Below, piece by piece: positions 55,623 to 64,000 of a DNA stretch of 64,000 nt. The position numbers and the translations under genes were made by a program. This DNA comes from Atherix ibis. Its lineage: Eukaryota > Arthropoda > Insecta > Diptera > Athericidae. The notes below the pieces were generated by a model. The model was not told where the DNA came from, searched no databases, and saw only the letters and a list, made by a program, of their open reading frames with translations. Location of the stretch: assembly GCA_958298945.1 (NCBI GenBank), contig OY282605.1:4611811-4675810 (forward strand), given 5' to 3'. The first letter of the stretch is position 1; every line of letters begins with the position of its first letter.

Positions 55623-58600
55623 TTACTGGTCTTCGTCAATAGGCTGCGTTTCCAGATGTACTGTAACGATATCCTCAGTAGAACTACTTGACATAATTAA
55701 GGCTTTTTCGGAATCTGTTAAATTGATGCACTTATTTTGATTTTTCAATTCATCTTCAATAGATGCTAATAGATCCGGTGATTTTGGCCGTTTCTCATTC
55801 ACATTTTCGAATGTAAAAATATTACCTTCTTCGCATTTTGCATTCTCGTTGGTTGATTCGTGATCGTTTTCATCAATGTCTTGATCATTTTCTACCTTCT
55901 TTTTCTTAATTCTCTTCGAACCTCTGGTAAGTAGCATAACGGCTGGTGATTTTTCTGGTAACGCTTCAATAACCGTCTTAAGTAGTTTGGGTGGTGTTGG
56001 TGGTGTAGTCGGATTAGCAATGACCACATCGGCTTCTTTCATTGCACGTCGAGCCTCTTCACGTTCACGTTCGGCATTCTTTTGAATTAGGCTTCTAGCT
56101 CTACGCTTAAGTATGGCTTGAGCATTTGGATAATATACTATGGCATCGTTAAGATCGGACTTTGAAAGAACGAATAGATTTGCATAGCCTTTCGATCGAA
56201 CATCAGCTGTACGTCGATTACCACCAACTTGATTAACCGCCAATAGACTTATCTCACCGAATACAGAACCTTCGTAGAGTGTAGCAAGTACTTCATCGTT
56301 ATTGGGACCGCCCATCACCTGAATTTGTCCCAGCTTAACAATGTACATCTCTTTGCCAACCTCTCCTTTTCGGCAAACATAATCGCCCGGCAAAAAAGTC
56401 ACAGCTCGTAACTTTAGTACAAGTTCTCGAAGTAGAGCCTCCTCGCAATCGGCAAATAGTTGCACTTTCGATAATGTCTGAATATGAACCGCAAGGGCAA
56501 TATCCGTTTTCAAATTAGCAGGAAGTGCATCGAGAATATGACTTTCATCTGTAATAGTAACATATTATCATAATCTATAATTTTGTACAATTTAACCGAA
56601 TTTCTATTCAAATTCAACCTAGTGTTCTCTGCTGATCCCAAGTAAATTTAAACCACATTTTAATTCTAGTTTGAGTTTCTTTTGGTAGATTTAAACGTCG
56701 CATATATTCTAAGGTTTCATCTTCAAGTTGTCGATATTCAGATTGATTTCGAGTAGCTGTACCAATTATATCCCTGATTTGACCGATAAGTAAAGCGAAT
56801 ACAAAAACACCCATTAACCATGCTGAAGTCATAAAAACGAGTTCACCTTCTTTTTCTGGCTTTGGATTCTTTCCTAAAATAGCAAAGTTACATCAAATAT
56901 TATTATTTTAAAGATTAATAAATCCAATTATAGAAATAATTTAAAAAAAAAAAACAGTTAATCGGTTCTATTTGTAACTCACCAATTGACGTTGCCGTTT
57001 TTGTAGCGAACGCAAAACATCTCACGTAAGGGTGACCTTTACCGCTGAAAACCCATCGATTTGTTCCCAATCCTTTATTTTTGCATTAATTAAAGTCAGG
57101 CAATATTTAAAATGTTTACATTGATGAGAAAAAAAAATGAAAGAAATAAAAGACAAATCAATTATTATTAAATAAATGTAAATAATAACGTGTACACAAA
57201 CAATACTTCTTATGTAATTTAAATAATAATAATAAATGTTTTTTAATAGATCGATGATGTCATGAGCTGAGTTTGAAAATATTGTACAATATATATAGTA
57301 AATAAACCAAATGTGCAGATAGTATAGAGAGCCGACTCACCTTGATAGGCGCTGTATGCATAGTAAGAGCATGCCGTTAAATGAATCATATAAAGCATGT
57401 AGGTTAAGGTTTTGGCGACACGAACCTGGAAAATTGATCGCATCATCAATGTTGTTTTATTCAATTGATTAGTATTGGTCAAAAGATATTTTTTTTCCAA
57501 TTTTTTAATAATTTTTTTTAATTTTTTGTATTTTTTCTACAAATGATAATTTGCCTTTATAATTAAACAATTTTCTTATATGGAAGATTAATATGTAAAT
57601 TTGTAAAATATAATTTTTTCCTGTACTTAAATATAGTAGTATTATAATTGAAAGTGATTCAATTTGTGCTCTTTAAACACTTAAAATTCAAATTTTTATT
57701 TTATTATATTACTTGGGTACCTTATCATAGTGAATAGAATTTAAATGGCCCCGGCATGGGAATTTTTTACACAGAACTCGTTTCTTTTTTAGTAATTTTT
57801 TTAATAACTTTTTCACACATTTCGGGCAATAATTAACCCATTACTGGATGGATATTGCTTTTTAAATTCTTTCAAGTTTCGAGATTATCTGGGTAAACAG
57901 GATCTTTTGCTAAAACAAGATAATAAACTCTAAACTATTTTAAAAACCAAAAAAAAATGGTCATACTGATGCCTGAAATATGCCAAAAATTCATAAAATG
58001 GATCGAGTCCTGCTAGAAGTCTCATGGTCGCTATTTCAATAATGTTATATTTTTTGTATAATGGCAAAGTTAAAAATAATATAAAACAATTAGTTAACTT
58101 TTGTTTCTAAAGCATAAATTGGATAATCATTAAAATAGTAAAAAAAATATACTATTTTTTTTTATAAAATGTAGGATATATTTTTATAAAATTTGTATTC
58201 TCACGAATTGTAAAGAAGATAAAACTAGTGGTTTACGATAGTACAAAATATATTCAAATGTATACGAGTAAATGCTGCCAATAATAGCTTCTTGAACAAA
58301 AAATCTCTCTTCGATTATAATTGCTTTGCATGGACAGCGAAAACATTAAATCATCAATAGTACGATTACTTATAGGCTAAATTTTCTGCATAAAAAAAAT
58401 AAATTTATGTATGTACCAGGTGTATAAGCTTAAATCCGCTGTTTGGTCATAGATAGCGTGAGTGAGCGTATTAAGCTACCATGGGTACGCCATACTTTTT
58501 TTATATGAGTTTGATATCTGTCAACGTTAATCAGTGCACATTGTCAGCAATTTCGTACAACAACATACATTTTTCCTTTCGTAATAATGTCTAGTTTTAT

Positions 58601-61600
58601 GCCAGAGAAAGAGCATATGCGGGAAGATCTGCTTTTCTGCTTCAATTTGAAGAAATCGGCTGCCGAATCCCATCGAATGGTTATGGAGGGCTATGGTGAT
58701 AGTGCTTTATCGGAAACAACGTGCCGAGATTGGTTTCATCGGTTCAAAGACGGCATTTTTGACTTGAGGGACAAGAAGCGTGAAATTGGCCTAGGAAGGT
58801 TGAGGGCCATCAATTGCAGGCTCTTTTGGACGAAGACGATACCCAATCCTTAAAAAATGCTCGCGGAGCAATTGGGTGTTACTCAACCAGCCATTTCCAT
58901 GCGTCTGCATGCTATGGGGAACATTGAAAAGATCGGAAAATGGGTGCCGCATGAATTGAACGATAGGCAGATGGAGCGACTCCAAAACACATGCGAAATT
59001 TTGCTCGCCAGACAAAAAAGAAAGTCGTTCCTTCATCGGATTGTAACAGGCAATGAAAAGTAAATATATTTCGAGAGTACTTAATGCAAGAAATCGTGGG
59101 TTGATCCCAGCCAACCATCAACATCTTCCCCAAGACCAAATCGCTTCGGACGGACGACGATGCTGTGCGTTTGGTAGGATCAGCAAGGTATCGTCTACTA
59201 TAAAATGTTGAAACCTGGTGAAAATGCCAATGCCCACCGCTACTACCAACAACTGATTAAATTGCACCGTGCTCACGACAACGCACCATCGCACACGTCA
59301 AAAATGGTCCGAAACTACTTGGAAGCACTCAACAGGGAGGTGCTACTTCACCCCGCTTATTCACCAGGCCTGGCCCCTTCCGACTACCACGTGTTTTCGT
59401 CAATGGGCCACGCGCTCACTGAGCAGCACTTCGACTCTTACGAAGACGTCGGAAAATGGCTTGATGAGTGGTTTGTCTCGAAAGAGAAGGATTTTTTTTG
59501 GCTTGGTATCCACAAATTGTCCGAGAGATGGGAGAAATGTGTAGCTAGCGAGGGCAATTATTTTGAATAAATTTTTCTTTGCTTTCTGTGAAAAAAACAT
59601 GTGTTTTTTTTTAACTAAAAAACAGCGGATTTAAGCTTATACACCTGGTAGATAAACATAAATATATAGTAATTGAAAAAAGTAAATTCAACTTAAGAAA
59701 ACCAAATGGTGATTATAATTTATTTACACAAAAAATTCCATGAATTATTAAATGAACAATTTTCAACTTGCTCATAACAAACGGAATCAAAAGTGGCTAA
59801 GTAGAAATTTTTGATTGGTAACCAAATTGCACAATAGTCGTTTTTATGATAATTCACTTTTAACAATAAGACATCTGAGAATATTTAAAACTTGAAATAA
59901 TTTCAATTTTATTGTTAACACATATTATATTACGGATCCGTCCAATATTCGAGTATATGCACTTAGGAAACTTTTTCTTATTTATTTATAATACGAGGTC
60001 TGTTCAAAAAATATATTTTTTTATATATAATTTTTGGAAAAAAAAATGTTGTGAAATACTTCAAAAATCACGTCCTCTCATGGAGCTCTTCAATTTCTGG
60101 AACAAGAAAAAGTCACAGGGGGCCAGATCTGGCTGCGGAATTATTAGTGTGTTATTTTTGGCCAAAAATGGCAAAAGCCAATTTTTGTTCTTCCACAAAT
60201 CCGAGCGTTTCTGGCGCATAACTTGCAGGTAATATTCCTTATTGATCCTTCTACCCTGTGGTAAGAACTCGTGATGCATCACGACCCTGCAATCGAAGAA
60301 AACTGTAATCAAAACCTTAACATTCGAAGACGAGCCAAAACACGTGCAAGCAAAGCAGCTGTCAAAAATTAACTAAATATTAAAAATGGCCGAAATCGAA
60401 AATCAAATATATATAACCCGTGGAAATTCAAAATTCGCGATACTTTTTGAACAAACTTTGTACTGTATATACTTCGAAAAGTTTATTTATTATATTTATC
60501 TATCCTTTTTTTGTTGGACGGTCTTATTTTTTATTTTTATTTTATAACAATTATACTGCATGACTAGGCCTAAGTAAATAAACAACTCATACGAGCTTGC
60601 AAGCCAATTGACATCGAGCTTTTCGCGAAGTTAATATAAAATTTGTCATATTGTGTGGCTTATGCGGTAATTTTGTTAAAACCACATATTATCTAGATTC
60701 AAATTTTGAAGTTTTCATCAAGTTCAAGATAAAAAAAATCGGTTGTCACACGATCATAGCGCTCAGAATTTACGGTAATGACACTTTTATATCAAAATGC
60801 ACAACAGAAAGTCACTTTTTATAGATATAGTGGCAACTTGACAGTTATTTGTAAGTTTTAAGAGCCCCATGTATGGACATTTTGCTTATTGACTTATCTA
60901 CCTTGTCGCTGAAGTAAAGTGAAAAGTGACTTTTGCAAAGAAAGTTTTTATAAATTTTAAGCATAATTTAATAATAATATAAAATGGCAAATTTTAAAGT
61001 AAATAAATAATATTTTATATAATTTATATAATATATTTTAAAATTATTATATAAAAAGTTTGTACTTTCCGAATTTAAAAATGGATAAAGTTTATGAGTA
61101 TGAGTGACTTTCCTACCAGACTGTACAAGCAAATAATTCAAAGAATAACATTTAAAAAAAAATGTCTCTTCAATTTTTTAACTATTATTTCGATTATTTA
61201 TTCAAAAAGCATTTTAACTCACTGACCGAATGAACTGTTCCGAACATTCAATTATTATTTGTATTCAAAGCATTTTCGAATTAAATTAAAATTTTTTTAT
61301 GCGTACTTACTATGTATGAATGCATCGATTACGAAAATATCAAATGCATTAATACCTTTGAAGTAATTCATATTATTAATTGGAAAATTGTACAATGCCT
61401 TTTCTAAATGGTAGAATATTATTTTTATTTTTAATTTTTGTTAACATTAAATACGGTTGATAACAAAGTATGATGTTGTTAATCTGTAATCGTGTTTTAT
61501 TGTATTGAATTATAAATAATTTATTTGGTTTTTTATTTTTGGTTTTTTTTCTTGATTATGATTAATTTATTATTCTTTGGTAGTTGAATTTTCTGTTATA

Positions 61601-64000
61601 TCTTATTTAATTTTAAATGCAAATCAATATACAAAAAAAAAGAAAATTGCCTTCTTTTAAGCGGAAATGTAGAATGTTCTTCAAAACATAAGGTGTAATA
61701 ATCTACGAAATTTGTATTTTGTTACAAGTCGACATCGACGTGTAATATATTTTTTTATACATTCTCGTAGCACGTGGGCTTAGGTTTATTAAATAAAAAA
61801 TTATGATTTATTTATACAATAGACTTAGGTCTCATATTTTTCTTAACATTCGAACTGCGTAATTTTTTAATCGTTCTGTTAGACTTAACATAAGTAAATT
61901 TTACTATAAGAAAAAATTCATAATTTTATATTATTTATTCTAACTTTCATGACTTGATGGAACAACTAAAAGTGATGGATTTATTTGGCTTTATACGTTT
62001 ATGAGTTCAGATATTGTTAAAATGGCTAAGTTTAATTATACTTTATTTATTGAAATCAATAATTTTATTTGTTTCTATTAGGAAAAAGGCAAGATAAATT
62101 TTCATTAGGACTCATACGTGGCAGAAAAGTAATGAGACTCATTTTTTAGCTGTCTCCCTTAGGCAGTTGTATATAAGTCTTTGTAGCAATGCTTGAGAGA
62201 TTCACTTGAGATTGCCTTTAGTTCCGCGGCTACGATTCTTTGGATGTTATCAAATTACCGATATTATGACCTTTCAAGTATTTTCTAGTCTTGGTCAACA
62301 AAACAAAAGTCACACAGCCTTAGATCAGGTGAATAAAGGGACTGAGAATTCACAAGAATCCCTTTTGCCAACAAAAACACGTTGATGGAGATGGTCGTAG
62401 AATATGTTATGTGGCTTTGGAGCATCCAAGTGTCTGCAATGTCCGATAAAAGGCGAATAACCGTTTTTCAGAGTCTTTCAAGGACTCACTCATCGAATTC
62501 AATGTTAATCGACAGCCTAGCATACAAAATACCACGCTTGTCCCACTTTTTCATAAGCTTTCTATGTTGAAGGCCTACCTGAGCGAAGTTCCTCTTCCAC
62601 TGCTTCTAGTTCCTTAAAAAAATACTTTATCCCACAGAAAGCGTTGTACTCTCGAAAAGGAATGTCACCCACTGAGCTCCAAATTTTGCTGCTGTTCCAT
62701 TTTTTATAACAAACTATAAAAACACAACTTCACTTACCATCCTTTGTAGGGTCACGTTATAACAAGATTACGAGGGACTGCGCACACCTAGAAAGGATCA
62801 ACGTACAAGTTATGAAAAGGAGAAGTCTACAGTGTTGTGAAATGGATTTCGGTTTTACCAGTCTCAATACTTTTCTTCAATACCCCATACATTAAAATCC
62901 ACCCAAACCACATTTTAATTTTTCAGCACAAATACAATTTTTACTTAATTAATTGTACTAAAGAAATTAAAATAAATTCTAGAATTTTCATAATTAACTC
63001 ATCGAAATGACGTGCTTATAAAAATTTTGTATTAAATAAATTACTTACAAAATGCGGTGATGCAATTACACGATCCAACAATTTGAATACTTCCCAAAAT
63101 GTTTGTATTTTCAAAAGTCGTGGAAATCTTAAATAAACTGCATTTACACCAAATTTTAAATAAAGTAAGTCCAACGGAAGTAGTGATATTAAATCAAGCT
63201 GAAATTATTATAATAAGAAAAAAAAAAACAAAATGTAGCCTCAATTTTCTTAAAGGATTTTTCAAAATTGAATTTAAAAAGAAAAGAATTTTTAAATTAC
63301 CTTGAATTGCAATTTTCGCATATAATTCTTCCGTGTTAATTGAGCATCTTTTACCCAAAAACCTTCGAATAAATATATAACTCGATGTTTAAAAAGTAGA
63401 ACATCCAATAAATAAACAATATCAGCACAAAAATCTATTGCCAACCAGGTGGTAGTATTTTCAGGTGTTTGAAATGGAAAAGCAGAACGTAATGGTATAA
63501 CCCACGCGTTATATAAAAATGTCACTGAGACAATGCAGAGCCAAGAAATGTAGATCTTTCCTTGTGGATCCAATGAGTCGTTGTTTTTACCTGTGCAGCA
63601 TGAAGTTGGACAAATATCGATTAATCCTCGATTAGCTTGATCATCGGCTACGAATATTTGACGGTTAATATTTTTTGGTTCTGGCGCATCAATTTGAATG
63701 TTGGGAAGGCTTTGTGTAGATGGTGGTGGGGGAGATGGTGAACCGGCACTGCTCGGCGGAGTTGGTGGCATTTCCAGCCGAGTTTTCATTTTACTTGTTC
63801 GAAGAGTAAACCGTCGCACTAAATGGCGGACTTGATCCCTAACGAATTCATCTCCTTTGGTGTTAAGACTAAATTGAAGTTAAATGGTTTTATGTTTGTT
63901 TTTTTGAATATTAAAATCACTTTGCTGTTACCCTTCCAATTCATGATTATTTTCATGGTCTTGTGGTACACTTCCTGGTATATCAGAGTGTTCTTCCCAT
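55623..64000 (-). CDS. CngB: cyclic-nucleotide-gated cation channel, beta-type subunit, 5' end outside window
   Basis: Plasma-membrane channel subunit opened by cyclic nucleotides. Minus-strand exons: 63932-64000 (continues), 63301-63868, 63049-63198, 57341-57425, 56983-57072, 56619-56873, 55623-56548; all in phase. A Pro-rich N-terminal region is followed by S1 ([18 protein letters not shown]), S2 ([19 protein letters not shown]), S3-S4 ([23 protein letters not shown]), S5 ([19 protein letters not shown]), pore ([15 protein letters not shown]), S6 ([19 protein letters not shown]) and C-linker. The nucleotide-binding domain shows [30 protein letters not shown] and [19 protein letters not shown]. 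The pore and GNRRTA context favour a beta (CNGB-like) subunit, so the symbol is a best guess. The C terminus is acidic and Lys-rich. The 5.6 kb third intron holds several mariners. Confidence 0.87.
57426..58415. other. channel intron, part before mariner M5
   Basis: AT-rich intronic DNA, nothing recognised. Confidence 0.5.
58416..59648 (+). mobile_element. mariner (DD34D) copy M5 in the channel intron
   Basis: Inverted ends CCAGGTGTATAAGCTTAAAT and the inverse, flanked by TA, about 1233 bp. Transposase from 58587 ([19 protein letters not shown]): [30 protein letters not shown] (catalytic Asp changed to Asn), [24 protein letters not shown], ending ASEGNYFE at 59570. Frameshifts lie near 58790 and in 59060-59200. 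It has the classical WVPHEL and 34-residue spacing. Confidence 0.9.
59649..59993. other. channel intron, between mariners
   Basis: AT-rich, nothing recognised. Confidence 0.5.
59994..60460 (-). mobile_element. mariner M2e, deleted copy in the channel intron
   Basis: Minus-strand M2 family member; CGAGGTCTGTTCAAAAAATA at left, CGCGATACTTTTTGAACAAA at right, TA flanks. Keeps parts of the C-terminal catalytic region ([19 protein letters not shown]) and the 5' end, with internal deletions. Confidence 0.83.
60770..60960 (-). mobile_element. short mariner-like remnant in the channel intron
   Basis: Resembles 46160-46280 (shared wording around TGGCAA...GAGCC...TGGACATTTTGCTTATT). No frame or ends. 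Confidence 0.35.
60961..62149. other. channel intron, AT-rich
   Basis: No element or exon recognised. Confidence 0.5.
62150..62760 (-). mobile_element. decayed mariner remnant in the channel intron
   Basis: Minus-strand peptides in order: SVG-type start region ([14 protein letters not shown]), [17 protein letters not shown], then [20 protein letters not shown] and [11 protein letters not shown], and [20 protein letters not shown], the third-Asp and C-terminal region of a mariner, with many stops. Confidence 0.68.

Noticed and set aside
62382..62570. Plus-strand ORF of 62 codons
   Set aside because: Antisense to a mariner remnant that shows SPDL and a C-terminal mariner block.
1..64000. tRNA, rRNA and CRISPR arrays
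   Set aside because: None found by reading; the tRNA-like strings at 15506 and 21741 are retrotransposon primer sites, and no regularly spaced repeats with unique spacers occur.

Overview
The window is AT-rich animal nuclear DNA, most likely from a fly (Diptera, probably Brachycera). Reasons: short introns of about 55-120 bp with GT-AG ends, several ZAD-C2H2 zinc-finger genes (a family expanded in insects), an RR-type insect cuticle protein, copia elements whose primer site matches initiator tRNA-Met, and a large load of mariner copies. There is no sign of operons, ribosome binding sites or other prokaryotic features. The exact species cannot be fixed from the sequence.

Layout. 1-2420 (minus): 5' two-thirds of POSH, a RING/SH3 E3 ligase. 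3514-5498 (plus): a ZAD-C2H2 zinc-finger gene, ZAD1. 5611-25650 is a repeat block: a Tc1/mariner-superfamily copy, a 5'-truncated copia (copia-C), and a four-level nest of transposons (Tc1 inside a LINE inside copia-B inside copia-A), then a broken gene of an uncharacterised arthropod family that is split by a mariner. 27019-33302 is a gene-dense island: a THAP zinc-finger gene whose C-terminal exons match those of ZAD1, the complex III subunit UQCR11 (minus), and two tandem ZAD-C2H2 paralogues. 34686-36527 (minus) is a TTC25/ODAD4-like TPR gene with two candidate first exons. 36.8-46.4 kb is mostly decayed mariners, a LINE fragment and AT-rich DNA, with one small ORF that could encode a 41-residue membrane peptide. 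46907-49812 is a two-exon cuticle protein gene with a small WAP-type secreted protein gene on the opposite strand inside its intron. 51.2-55.2 kb holds further mariners, including one inserted in another. 55623 to the window end (minus) is a cyclic-nucleotide-gated channel beta-type subunit whose 5.6 kb intron has collected several mariners.

The host genes do not form one pathway. The clearest relationship is the zinc-finger cluster: three ZAD genes and one THAP gene share exon phases and finger modules, which suggests local duplication and swapping of the N-terminal domain. The most unusual items are that THAP/ZAD chimera, the small membrane ORF near 42.4 kb, the alternative first exons of the TPR gene, the datable transposon nest, and a mariner deletion whose scar is filled by an inverted copy of DNA 80 bp away. 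I did not find an obviously new enzymatic or defence system.
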